A DNA stretch of 43,022 nucleotides from CAZUGO01 sp964619935 (GTDB lineage: Bacteria > Planctomycetota > Phycisphaerae > UBA1845 > CAIVHJ01), in assembly GCA_964619935.1 (NCBI GenBank), contig CAZUGO010000011.1, forward strand, positions 1 through 43,022, given 5' to 3'. Of the stretch, positions 33,214 to 41,708 are shown piece after piece; within the stretch, counting starts at the first letter, position 1; every line of letters starts with the position of its first letter. The translations under genes and the position numbers were made by a program. Under the pieces are notes generated by a model, which searched no databases, was not told where the DNA came from, and saw nothing but the letters and a program-made list of their open reading frames with translations.

Positions 33214-34671
33214 TCAAGAGGAGGCGACATGCGCTGCTTCCGGCCGGCGGAGATGCCAGTCGGTGCCTTGCTGGTAGACCCAGGCCGCCTGCAGCAGGCG
33301 CGTTTCCTGCAGCGCGGGAGCCTGCAATTGCAGCCCCACCGGCAGGCCCTGATCGGTGAACCCACACGGCAGGCTGATGGCACAGATGCCCGCCAGGTTG
33401 GCCGACACGGTGTAGACGTCGGCGAGATACATTTTCAGGGGATCGGCGGTGCGCGCGCCGAACTCAAAAGGCGGAACCGGCGAGGTCGGGGAGGCAATCA
33501 GGTCGACGGCCTCGAACGCGGCGTCGTAGTCCTGGCGAATTCGGGTGCGCACGCGCATCGCTTTGCCGTAATAGGCATCGTAGTAGCCGCTGCTCAGCGC
33601 GTAGGTTCCCAGCATGATGCGGCGTTTGACCTCGGTGCCGAAGCCCTCGGAACGCGACGCGCTGTACAGATCGACAATCTCGTCGGCCGCCGCCCGATGG
33701 CCGTAGTGCACGCCGTCAAAACGAGCCAGGTTGCTGGAGGCCTCCGCGGTACCGATCAGGTAGTAGCAGGCCACCGCATACTTGAGATGCGGGATGTGGA
33801 TGTCGACCAGTTGGGCCCCTTCCCGGGCGTAGTCATTGATCGCGTCCTCGACACAGCGGCGGACCTCGGGATCGAGGCCGTCGCCGAAGAATTCGGCCGG
33901 CACCCCGATGCGCAGCCCTTTGATCGAGCGTTCCAGCTCAGACGCGTACGGCGGAACCGCCGCATCCAGGGCGGTGGAGTCCCGGGGATCGGGTCCGGCC
34001 AGCACTTCGAGCAACAGGGCTGCGTCGCGCACGTCGCGGGCAATGGGCCCGATCTGATCGAGACTGCTGCCGAACGCGACCAGGCCGTAACGTGACACGC
34101 GACCATAAGTCGGCTTCAACCCCACCACATTGCAAAACGACGCCGGCTGACGGATCGATCCACCGGTATCGCTGCCGACGGCGATGGGGACTCGTCCGGC
34201 CGCCACCGCTGCGGTCGAGCCGCCGGAGGAACCGCCCGGCACGCAGCGCGGGTTCCAAGGATTGCGCGCCGCGCCGACGGCGCTGTTCTCCGTGCTGCTG
34301 CCCATGGCATACTCATCGAGATTGGTCTTGCCGACGATGATCGCTCCGGCAGCCTCCAGGCGGTCCACCACGTGGGCGCTGAACGGTGAGCGATAATCTC
34401 GAAGCATTCTTGAGCCACAGGTGGTGGTGCCCCACGCGGTGCAGATGTTGTCTTTCAGGGCCACGGGCACACCGGCCAGCGGACCGACCGCAACCCTTCG
34501 GCGAATCGCATCATCGATCGCCCGAGCCCGGTCCAGCGCCCGTTCGGCGCTGACACTGACGAAGGCATTCAGGGAGCAGCGCCCGATGGCTTCGAGGCAT
34601 TCCTGGACGACCTCGACCGCGGACCGTTGGCCCCCGGACACGGCTTGCTGGATCTGGTGGGCTGCGCCCAT
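33214..34671 (-). CDS. gatA: Asp-tRNA(Asn)/Glu-tRNA(Gln) amidotransferase subunit A
   Basis: A 485-residue amidase that frees ammonia from glutamine for transamidation of mischarged tRNA. The Ser-cisSer-Lys triad is Lys73 (VALKDNI), Ser148 (GGSSGGS) and Ser172 (DTGGSIRQ). The length and the C-terminal LPCGFTDQGLPVGLQL block fit GatA rather than a general amidase, and gatC is directly upstream with an 18-base gap. gatB is not in the window. Confidence 0.94.
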   Translation of the reverse strand: MGAAHQIQQAVSGGQRSAVEVVQECLEAIGRCSLNAFVSVSAERALDRARAIDDAIRRRVAVGPLAGVPVALKDNICTAWGTTTCGSRMLRDYRSPFSAHVVDRLEAAGAIIVGKTNLDEYAMGSSTENSAVGAARNPWNPRCVPGGSSGGSTAAVAAGRVPIAVGSDTGGSIRQPASFCNVVGLKPTYGRVSRYGLVAFGSSLDQIGPIARDVRDAALLLEVLAGPDPRDSTALDAAVPPYASELERSIKGLRIGVPAEFFGDGLDPEVRRCVEDAINDYAREGAQLVDIHIPHLKYAVACYYLIGTAEASSNLARFDGVHYGHRAAADEIVDLYSASRSEGFGTEVKRRIMLGTYALSSGYYDAYYGKAMRVRTRIRQDYDAAFEAVDLIASPTSPVPPFEFGARTADPLKMYLADVYTVSANLAGICAISLPCGFTDQGLPVGLQLQAPALQETRLLQAAWVYQQGTDWHLRRPEAAHVASS

Positions 34672-34689
34672 GGCAACATCCCCTGGCGA

Positions 34690-34998
34690 CTACGGCGCGC
34701 CCTCGGTGTCGAGCACCTTGGGCACGGCGAAAAACGGGCCGTCGCGGCGGGCGGCATTGCCCAGGGCGACATCCGGCTCGTAACATTCGCCGGGGCGATC
34801 GTCGCGCCATACCGAATGCCGGGCCGAAGGATGAGCGGTGGGTTCGACACCGGCGGTGTCGATCTCATTGAGCTGTGCGACGTAGTCCAGGATGGCCGAC
34901 AAATCGCCCTGGCAACGCCGCACATCGTCGGCATCCATCTGCAACCGGGCCAGCCGGGCGATATGCTCAACGGTTTGTGCGCTGATGGGCTCGGCCAC
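34690..34998 (-). CDS. gatC: Asp/Glu-tRNA amidotransferase subunit C
   Basis: A 102-residue protein, the GatC wrap around GatA that stabilises the GatCAB complex. The opening VEHIARLARLQMDADDVRRC is the family signature, followed by LDYVAQLNEIDTAGVEPTAH and the C-terminal FFAVPKVLD. It lies upstream of gatA in the same operon. Confidence 0.93.
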   Translation of the reverse strand: MAEPISAQTVEHIARLARLQMDADDVRRCQGDLSAILDYVAQLNEIDTAGVEPTAHPSARHSVWRDDRPGECYEPDVALGNAARRDGPFFAVPKVLDTEGAP

Positions 34999-35015
34999 AG
35001 TGCGACGGCAACCCC

Positions 35016-35041
35016 AAAAAAAAGAGGCTCGGGGGAGCCTC
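35016..35041 (-). terminator. Rho-independent terminator after rpmB
   Basis: On the minus strand: stem GAGGCTC/GAGCCTC (35041-35035 with 35030-35024), four-base loop, then eight T residues (35023-35016). It separates rpmB from gatC-gatA; it lies 17 bases upstream of the gatC start, so gatCA expression would need read-through or its own promoter. Confidence 0.85.
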
Positions 35042-35079
35042 GAGAATCGGTGGGCGTCGGTGCCCGATCGAGAACCGGA

Positions 35080-35352
35080 TCAGGCCTCGGCCACCGCCGG
35101 AGCGGGCGCGGACCAATCGCGGGTCAGCGGCTTGACCACCAGCCCCATGCGAATCGCCTTGGCGGAGACGCGAATGCGGCAGATCTTGCCATCGATCACC
35201 GCCCGCACCTTCTGGATGTTGGGCTTAAACTTGCGCTTGGTCACGCCGGTGGTCTTGATACCCACGCCGCCGAGATACTTGGCCTTGCCGCGGCGGCAGA
35301 TCTTGCGACCGGCCCGGGTTCGCTTTCCGGTGAAATGGCAGACTCTGGACAT
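35080..35352 (-). CDS. rpmB: 50S ribosomal protein L28
   Basis: A 90-residue protein. MSRVCHFTGKRTRAGRK is the L28 N-terminus, with TTGVTKRKFKPNIQKVRAVI and CRIRVSAKAIRMG following. It is somewhat longer than common L28 at the C-terminus (Ala/Pro/Glu tail). The start codon is ATG 35352, directly preceded by an in-frame GTG. Confidence 0.95.
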   Translation of the reverse strand: MSRVCHFTGKRTRAGRKICRRGKAKYLGGVGIKTTGVTKRKFKPNIQKVRAVIDGKICRIRVSAKAIRMGLVVKPLTRDWSAPAPAVAEA

Positions 35353-35394
35353 CACTAACCCACGCTCAAGGAAATAATAGTAACAGAATGGGGC

Positions 35395-35422
35395 AGTATA
35401 TCAGAGCCCTGGGATTCTGCAA
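35395..35422 (-). promoter_or_regulatory. Promoter candidate for rpmB
   Basis: On the minus strand: TTGCAG (35422-35417), 16-bp spacer, TATACT (35400-35395). The boxes match consensus well (four and five of six). Confidence 0.6.
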
Positions 35423-35498
35423 GGACCACCCCGGCCGCGTGCTGGGAGTTCCTCTTATCCGCTTGAAATAAAGATAGTTGCGTTCTAAAACACCTGGC

Positions 35499-36302
35499 AT
35501 GAGTTCCCCCGAACCCGACCTTGAGCCGACCCTGGCCCAACTGGTGCCCAGGCCCTTTGACACCCGCGTGGTGGTCATCCTCCTCAGCACCGCGGTGTTG
35601 CTGACCGGGTCGAAATACTTCGGCAGCATCAACACGCAGACCCTTGCCGGACTCGCCTGGGCGCTCGACGCCTGCGGGGTCGAGGAGGCCCGCAGCGTGC
35701 TTTCGAAGCGGTTCTTCGATCCGACCAATCCGCGATCGCACCTCTGGCGGTTGCACTACTGGGTCGCCGCCCACACCGTGATGTACTTCGTGATTCCCGC
35801 ACTGCTGGTCAAGGGGCTGTTCCGCGAGCGGCTCAGCGATTACGGCTTGAAGGCCACCGGCTGGTACCGGCGGCTGTGGATCTACCTGGCGGCCTTCGCG
35901 GTGGTGCTGCCCTGCGTCTGGATGGTCCGTGGAATGGCCGCCTTTCAACGGACCTACCCCTTCTACAAGAACGCCCACGCCAGCCTGTTCGATTTTCTGG
36001 CCTGGGAACTGGGCTACGCCCTGCAGTTCTTTGCCCTGGAGTTTTTCTTCCGGGGCTTCATGATCCACGGCCTGAAGCGAACATTCGGTGCCTATGCCAT
36101 CTTGGTGATGACCATTCCCTACTGCATGATTCACTTCGAGAAGCCGCTGCCGGAGACCCTGGGTGCCATCATCGCCGGCGTTTTTCTGGGCGGGCTGTCG
36201 TTGTGGACCCGGTCCATCTGGCTGGGCGTTCTGATTCATGTATCCGTCGCCGTCAGCATGGACCTGGCCGCGATGCACTACCGCGGTCAATGGTCACTGT
36301 GA
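35499..36302 (+). CDS. CPBP-type intramembrane protease homologue
   Basis: A 267-residue membrane protein with about seven helices, related to the CPBP (CAAX protease/bacteriocin-processing, Rce1-like) family. Motif 1 reads LEFFFRG instead of EExxxRG, so the second Glu and the Arg are kept but the first Glu is Leu. Motif 2-like CMIHF and motif 3-like VLIHVSVAVSMD give the expected His residues. Because the first Glu is the proposed catalytic residue in Rce1, activity is uncertain. Start ATG 35499 was chosen over one at 35478. The gene is divergent from rpmB. Confidence 0.7.
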   Translation: MSSPEPDLEPTLAQLVPRPFDTRVVVILLSTAVLLTGSKYFGSINTQTLAGLAWALDACGVEEARSVLSKRFFDPTNPRSHLWRLHYWVAAHTVMYFVIPALLVKGLFRERLSDYGLKATGWYRRLWIYLAAFAVVLPCVWMVRGMAAFQRTYPFYKNAHASLFDFLAWELGYALQFFALEFFFRGFMIHGLKRTFGAYAILVMTIPYCMIHFEKPLPETLGAIIAGVFLGGLSLWTRSIWLGVLIHVSVAVSMDLAAMHYRGQWSL

Positions 36303-36328
36303 TCGCGGAGCGGGCGGACCGCTCCCAA

Positions 36329-36823
36329 CTAACCGCCGACCGCCAGGCCGCCGGCCCCGGCCGGGGCGGCGGAACCCCCCGGGTAGTAGTCCTTCAGGCA
36401 GCGATCCAGTTGCTCGGGAGTGCAGAAGCAGGGATAGACATAGCGCAGGCCCGCGGCTCTGGCGATATCCTCCAGCACCTGGCCGTCCATCGAAATCGAG
36501 ACCAGGGCCACCACCAGGTGCCCGCCCCAGCGGCGCAGCGGCACGGCTCGGAAGCGGTGGGCCTGCTCCGCAGTCAGCACGCCCAGCGCCTCATCGTCCA
36601 TTTCAAACTGATTGAGGTCGACGTGGCGCTGCTCCTCGACCAGTTGGCGGGCCCAGGCCTCGCAGACCTGTTCAGCGGTGGCCAGCTTCCAGGCCATGGC
36701 CACCTCGCCGAAGGCGGCCCCGGTGCGCTGCTGCTCCAGCAGAATGCGAGTAATGTCGACGCTGGACAGCACCCCCATCTGGCGGAGGATGTCGCCGATC
36801 TTGTCGGAGTCGGTCAGGCTCAT
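36329..36823 (-). CDS. MshEN/GspE-N domain protein
   Basis: A 164-residue cytoplasmic protein resembling the N-terminal domain of type II secretion/type IV pilus ATPases (GspE/PilB, MshEN). The repeat pattern is IGDILRQMGVLSSVDITRIL with EQQRTGAAFGEVAMAW, then VPLRRWGGHLVVALVSI and QLDRCLKDYY. MshEN domains bind cyclic di-GMP, but this copy has no attached ATPase. A Gly/Ala/Pro tail ends it. It may be a free c-di-GMP sensor; this is inference. Confidence 0.65.
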   Translation of the reverse strand: MSLTDSDKIGDILRQMGVLSSVDITRILLEQQRTGAAFGEVAMAWKLATAEQVCEAWARQLVEEQRHVDLNQFEMDDEALGVLTAEQAHRFRAVPLRRWGGHLVVALVSISMDGQVLEDIARAAGLRYVYPCFCTPEQLDRCLKDYYPGGSAAPAGAGGLAVGG

Positions 36824-36925
36824 GGTCCGCTCGGTCCCCAATGGCATTCATGCTGCACCATCAGTCTACAATTGAGGCACCGCCGCAAACCCGAAGGCCT
36901 GAGATTTTCGGACCCACCCGGCAGG

Positions 36926-37459
36926 TCAGATGATCTCGGGCCCGGTCTGCTCGGTGTCGTCCCAACTTTGCCGGACGATGGTCAATCCGTAGGCACAGTC
37001 TTCGAAGTGATCGCTGAGGCGGCGCAATACATCGGCGGGCGGCGTGTCGGATCCGGTGCTCAACCGGGATGCGATGGCATACGATTCTTTGCCCTGCTCG
37101 CAAAACTCGGTGTAATAGCCGGTCGCGGACTTGCCCCGACGAAGGCTCTCCGGATACAGCCCGGTCCAATACAAGGTGTAATCGCCGACGTGGCGATGCA
37201 CCAGGCGCTCGCGGCGTTCCTGCGAAACCTGCTGACCCACATAGGCTTTGTCGACCATTTCGAAGACGTCCTGCAGCACGTCGCCGCCGGCGCTCTTGAA
37301 GGCGTAAATGTCGCCGACGTGGATGAAATGGGTCAGCAGATCGGTCAGGTAGGCCACCACGTCCGGGGCGCAGAAGCCCAGTTCCGAGTAGAAGGCGGCT
37401 TCGATGGTGCCGGCAAAGAACCGGCGCAATGGGTGATTTGGCGGAATCTTCGACGTCAA
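36926..37459 (-). CDS. Conserved-looking hypothetical protein
   Basis: A 177-residue soluble, mostly helical protein. Distinct segments are SELGFCAPDVVAYLTDLLTHF, YVGQQVSQERRERLVHRHVG and DYTLYWTGLYPESL. No signal peptide or known motif. I do not recognise the family. It is in the same direction as, and 103 bases upstream of, the MshEN-like gene, and may share its operon. Confidence 0.6.
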   Translation of the reverse strand: MTSKIPPNHPLRRFFAGTIEAAFYSELGFCAPDVVAYLTDLLTHFIHVGDIYAFKSAGGDVLQDVFEMVDKAYVGQQVSQERRERLVHRHVGDYTLYWTGLYPESLRRGKSATGYYTEFCEQGKESYAIASRLSTGSDTPPADVLRRLSDHFEDCAYGLTIVRQSWDDTEQTGPEII

Positions 37460-37558
37460 CTCGTCTCCCCGACTTCGAAGGCTTTCCCCGGTGCCTAGTC
37501 TCCAATTGGATTCTAGGATCGTAAAGACGCCCCAGCAAATGCAAAAGCCGCCGAAATG

Positions 37559-38716
37559 TTATCGGTCCTGCGGCGTGGCGACGCCACGGCCCTCAGGACC
37601 CGCAGATCGCGGCTGCTCAGGGGTCGATTTCGGCCTGGACTCGGCTGGGGGCCCAGCCGGGGCCGGTGCGGGCGTGGTCGCGGCGCCCGGCGGCGCCGGT
37701 TCCGAGTCGGCGGCGGCCGGCGGTGCTGCAGTCGGCGGCACCGGCTCGGCATCATCCGCTTCGGACGGCGGGCGCTTGAAGGGAAAACGCGTGTAGTAGT
37801 CGGCTCGCTGGGCCTTGGTGGGGATGCGCTCCAACCGGGTCTTGAGTTCGTCGAACCAGTCGTCAAACGGCTTGTTCAGCAAAGCCTGAATGCGGCGGGC
37901 GTTCTCCAGCTCGGTGCGGTCAAACGGCTTGGCCCGCTGAGCGAGCCCGACGAACTCGTCGGCATCGCCCAGCTCCTTGCTGTGCGACTTGCGATAAGCG
38001 ATGGCCTGGCCCCGGACATCCGCCAGGATGGACTTGGCGACCGCCTTCTGGGACTCATCCAGCTTGTAGTCACGAATGAACTGGCTGACGTAGGCCTCCC
38101 ACATGGACTCGTGGCCGATCCGCCGGCGACTCCAGTCGGAAGGCGTGTCCGGCAGAATCTTGTTCTGGGTCGGACCAATGCTGACATTGCGCAGCGGATT
38201 CCGCCCGCGGATCTTGCCTTCCTGCCAATCCTGGAAGCGACGATCGATGACGTCCATTTGCATGGTCAGACCCTTAAGGTCTTTGTTGTGGACCTCCTGC
38301 TGTTCGGCCGTGAGCAGTTTGTGGAAATCATCCTGCCCCTGCATGATCTTGGCCTTGGCATCCATGAAGATGTGGTAGCCGCGCTGCGAGATGCGCTTGG
38401 CGGTATCGATATCCGGCTCCTTGCCCTCCATCGACAGCTCGGTCAACTCCATGAGCAGCGGCCAGAACTCCTTGTCGTGCTTGTCCAGGAAGTCGGTCAC
38501 GCGGGTGGTCAACATCTTGCAGGTTTCGGCCTTCTGGCGGGAATCAAGCCGGTAGCGCGTGGAGATGCCCTCGCACGCCTCTTCCATCATGACTTCCGGA
38601 TCCCACAGGCTCTTGGCCCGCTCGATTTCGGTTTGGGGATTTTCAGTGGCGGGCGCGGTCGGGGGGGTCCCCCAGCCGGCCAGCAGCACACACAACCCTA
38701 TGATTCGCTGACGCAT
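37559..38716 (-). CDS. Secreted helical protein with Pro/Ala-rich tail, unknown
   Basis: A 385-residue protein with a likely signal peptide (MRQRIIGLCVLLAGWG, then ...TPPTAPA) and a charged helical body (about 25-300). Two parts look alike in pattern: MMEEACEGISTRYRLDSRQK and SQFIRDYKLDESQKAVAKSI, each a short helix pair ending in LD(S/E)xQK. A LTAEQQ segment also resembles the LTxxQ motif of Spy/CpxP-like periplasmic proteins. The last 70 residues are Pro/Ala/Glu-rich and probably disordered. No enzyme motif seen. Confidence 0.6.
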   Translation of the reverse strand: MRQRIIGLCVLLAGWGTPPTAPATENPQTEIERAKSLWDPEVMMEEACEGISTRYRLDSRQKAETCKMLTTRVTDFLDKHDKEFWPLLMELTELSMEGKEPDIDTAKRISQRGYHIFMDAKAKIMQGQDDFHKLLTAEQQEVHNKDLKGLTMQMDVIDRRFQDWQEGKIRGRNPLRNVSIGPTQNKILPDTPSDWSRRRIGHESMWEAYVSQFIRDYKLDESQKAVAKSILADVRGQAIAYRKSHSKELGDADEFVGLAQRAKPFDRTELENARRIQALLNKPFDDWFDELKTRLERIPTKAQRADYYTRFPFKRPPSEADDAEPVPPTAAPPAAADSEPAPPGAATTPAPAPAGPPAESRPKSTPEQPRSAGPEGRGVATPQDR

Positions 38717-38833
38717 CGGTGCCTCCCAGGCTGGTCATTCAGCCTGAACGCCCCATTATATAGGCCGGGCAAAGTCCGGTTGCGGCCTTCCCCCGCCAAA
38801 ACCAGCGGTGGGCGGGCGTTACGAATGGTGTTC

Positions 38834-40186
38834 CTAGCAGCTTTGGGTGGGGTTGACAAGCGCTCGCACCGTCCCGGAAAGCCGCCTGAGCCAGGCAGTC
38901 GTCCGCAGGACCTGCCAGCGGCGCTTCAGTTCCTTCATTGCGGCATGATCCGGATGGATCGCCAAAGACTCGTCGAGCAGCCGCCGGGCTTCCCGCCAGC
39001 GGCCCAAATGCATGTGGGCCAAGACCAGCTTGTGGCGGGCGAGATGGTAGTCGTCCTTCAAGGCGAGCGCCATCCAACAGCGCTCGATGCCCAGCTCATA
39101 TTCATTCCGCAGAAAATGGCAGACGCCCAGGTTGTGGAAGGCACCCGGCAGGCAATCGTCGATGGCCACCAGGTTCTCGAACCACTGCTGGGCCTCGTCC
39201 GGACGGCCCAGCTCCAGGGCACAGTTCCCGGCGGCCATCAGGGTCGCCCGATCCGACGGCTGCAAGCTCAGTTCGTGATGCAGGCAGGTGCGGGCCTCCG
39301 GAAAGCGCCCCAGACGCATCAGGCGCGTCCCCAACTTGTAGTGCACCCCCAACTGGTACTCGTCGAGGGCCGCCGCCGACTGGTAGGCTTTGAGGGCCTC
39401 TTCATCGTTGGCCACCTGCCCCATGGCATCGCCGAGCAACTCGAACGCCCGGCCGCTGTTCGGATCCAGCTCCAGCACTTGCCGACACTTGGAGATGGCT
39501 TCGTCGGGTCGGCCGGCGTCCAGATACATCTGGCCCAATTCCAACAGCAGCGAGAACGCCGCCGGATCCTCGCGATACTCCGCCAGGTAGTAATCGCGGG
39601 CCAGGTTGACCTGTCCGGTGCGACGATACGCCTCGGCAATCCGCCGCCGGGCGCCGCGGTAGCGCGGCTCGATTTCCAGGACGCGCTGCCAGCAGTAGAT
39701 GGCCCGCGGGATGTCCGAGATGGCCCACTTCGAACCCCCCAGGTGCCAGAAGCAGTGCGGGCAACCGTCGTCGATCTGCTGGGCCAGGTAGAACATCTCT
39801 TCTGCCAGGTCGTGCTGGCCCAACTCAGCGTACAACATGATGCGATGGCAATAGCAGCCCTCGTTGGCCGGGTCGATGGCCTGAACCTGCTCGCAAAGTT
39901 CGATGGCCCGGTGGAACTGCCCCAGGCGGATGTAATCGACGGCCGCGGCGATCAGGACGTCGCAGTCGTTAGGCTCCAGGTGCATGGCCTCGTGATAGGC
40001 CTCGAGGGCCTCCTCAAAGCGACCCAATTGGTCCAACAGATAGGCCTTGCTGCTCCACCAGGCACCATTCTCAGGATTGATATCCAGGGCGTTGTTGATG
40101 TGCTCCAGCGCCTCTTCCCAGCGCCGGGACTCGCAGAGCTGCTGTGCCCGTTCGATCTGGTGTTCGGCGTCCATCCATTCGTTCAT
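38834..40186 (-). CDS. TPR-repeat protein
   Basis: A 450-residue protein made almost wholly of about ten to twelve tetratricopeptide repeats, e.g. RRWEEALEHINNALDINPEN, GRFEEALEAYHEAMHLEPND and GRPDEAISKCRQVLELDPNS. A Cys/His-rich stretch (DDGCPHCFWHLGG) lies mid-way. No membrane segment. The role is as a protein-binding scaffold; the partner is unknown. Start ATG 40186 was chosen over one 24 codons further upstream. Confidence 0.82.
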   Translation of the reverse strand: MNEWMDAEHQIERAQQLCESRRWEEALEHINNALDINPENGAWWSSKAYLLDQLGRFEEALEAYHEAMHLEPNDCDVLIAAAVDYIRLGQFHRAIELCEQVQAIDPANEGCYCHRIMLYAELGQHDLAEEMFYLAQQIDDGCPHCFWHLGGSKWAISDIPRAIYCWQRVLEIEPRYRGARRRIAEAYRRTGQVNLARDYYLAEYREDPAAFSLLLELGQMYLDAGRPDEAISKCRQVLELDPNSGRAFELLGDAMGQVANDEEALKAYQSAAALDEYQLGVHYKLGTRLMRLGRFPEARTCLHHELSLQPSDRATLMAAGNCALELGRPDEAQQWFENLVAIDDCLPGAFHNLGVCHFLRNEYELGIERCWMALALKDDYHLARHKLVLAHMHLGRWREARRLLDESLAIHPDHAAMKELKRRWQVLRTTAWLRRLSGTVRALVNPTQSC

Positions 40187-40399
40187 GCTTGGATCCTGTC
40201 GGCGATTTGCATCCTTAACCATATCGGCTTTTGTGGGGTGGACTGCACGATTAGGCACGGCGCAGCCGAGGGTCAGCCGGACCCCAATAACCCCCGCGAC
40301 CGGACGGCGCTCCCGGGGTTCTTACCGGACGCCGCGCCCTTGGGTCGGGTGCAAGGTCCGTGTAGGATGGGCACGGCAGTCAGCGCGAAAGGAGCAGCA

Positions 40400-41470
40400 A
40401 TGAAGGTCGGATTGATCGGCCCGCCGTTGTGCGGAAAAAGCACTTTGTTCATGGCGATCACCGGCCAGGCCCCGGATCCGGCGGTGGCCCTTCAGGAGCA
40501 CACCGCCCTGATCAAGGTGCCCGACGAACGACTGACCTACCTCAACGAACTCTACCAGCCAAAGAAGCTGACCCATGCCACCATCGAGTTCTGCGACTAT
40601 CCCGGCATCAGCAGCACCGATGAGCGCGGCAAGCAGCAGCTCAAGACCCACCTGCCGCACATCCGGCAGTGCGACATCCTCGCCGCCGTGGTCCGGGATT
40701 TCCAGAATCCCGCCGTCCCGCCCCACAAGGACCGCATCGATCCACTGGCCGACCTCAACCTGCTGTACGAGGATTTCATCTTCGCCGACCTGGAAGCGGT
40801 GACCGGACGGCTCGACCGACTCGAGAAATCACTCAAGAAGCCCACCCGCAGCCATGACCACGACAAGAAGGAACAGGCCCTGCTGCTGCGCTGCCAGGAA
40901 AAACTGGAGGCCTTGGAGCCGCTGTCGGCGGCCATCGAACACGATGACGAGAAGGTCATGCTGCGCAGCTTCGCCTTCTTGACCGAGAAGCCGGTGGTGG
41001 CGGTGATCAACGTGTCCGAAGGTCAGGCCGCCACTGAGCCCGCCTGTCACTACCCATCAGCCCGGGCCATTCTGAACATCTGCGCCGAAGCCGAGGCCCA
41101 GATTGTCCAACTGGACAGCGCCGCCGACCAGGCCGCCTTCCTGCAGGATCTGGGCATTGCCGAGCCGGCCCGCAACCGGCTGATCCGCACCGCCTACGCC
41201 GCCGGCGGACTGATGTCCTTCCTGACCGTCGGACCCGACGAGGTCCGAGCCTGGACCGTCCGGCAGAATGCCACCGCCGTCGACGCCGCCGGCAAGATCC
41301 ACTCCGACCTGGCCCGCGGCTTCATCCGGGCCGAAACCGTCCATTACGATGACCTGGTGGCCGCCGGCGGTGACATGAAAGCGGTCAAGTCCGCCGGCAA
41401 GCTCCGCCAGGAAGGCAAGACCTACCTGGTGCAGGACGGCGACATCATCAACTTCAAGTTCAACGTCTGA
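40400..41470 (+). CDS. Divergent YchF/OLA1-family P-loop protein
   Basis: A 356-residue Obg-related NTPase of the YchF/OLA1 type. The P-loop is GPPLCGKST (residues 7-15), where YchF usually has NVGKST. G3 is DYPG (66-69), G4 is NVSE (204-207), the NxxE form that lets YchF prefer ATP. A coiled-coil insert spans about 118-185, and the C-terminal TGS-like domain (about 275-356) includes FIRAETVHYDDLV and YLVQDGDIINFKFNV. AAAGGAG at 40388-40394 fixes ATG 40400. Part of the open frame upstream is antisense to the TPR gene and not coding. Likely a paralogue of the housekeeping YchF; its function is unknown. Confidence 0.85.
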   Translation: MKVGLIGPPLCGKSTLFMAITGQAPDPAVALQEHTALIKVPDERLTYLNELYQPKKLTHATIEFCDYPGISSTDERGKQQLKTHLPHIRQCDILAAVVRDFQNPAVPPHKDRIDPLADLNLLYEDFIFADLEAVTGRLDRLEKSLKKPTRSHDHDKKEQALLLRCQEKLEALEPLSAAIEHDDEKVMLRSFAFLTEKPVVAVINVSEGQAATEPACHYPSARAILNICAEAEAQIVQLDSAADQAAFLQDLGIAEPARNRLIRTAYAAGGLMSFLTVGPDEVRAWTVRQNATAVDAAGKIHSDLARGFIRAETVHYDDLVAAGGDMKAVKSAGKLRQEGKTYLVQDGDIINFKFNV

Positions 41471-41708
41471 GGCCGGCAACCCTGCGGACGCTGATTACCC
41501 CCCCACCCGACGGCGCGGCCCCGCCCAGTCAGAGCCGCGACCGCCAGGGCGGGACGCCAACCCGCCCCACCACGCCCAGTGTGCTGGGCAGTGTTGGGTA
41601 GTTCGGGGGACACAAACCATAATTGCCCACGGGCTCAACTCCAAGTCGAGATTGGATTTAGAGCCGCGGAGCGGGGTGGGGACGGAATTTGGTGTCCTCT
41701 GCGCGCGT

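Noticed and set aside
37556..40399. Long plus-strand frame running into the YchF-like gene, suggesting a 1304-residue fusion
   Set aside because: The upstream part is antisense to the secreted protein and TPR genes, and AAAGGAG precedes ATG 40400 at the true start of the P-loop domain.
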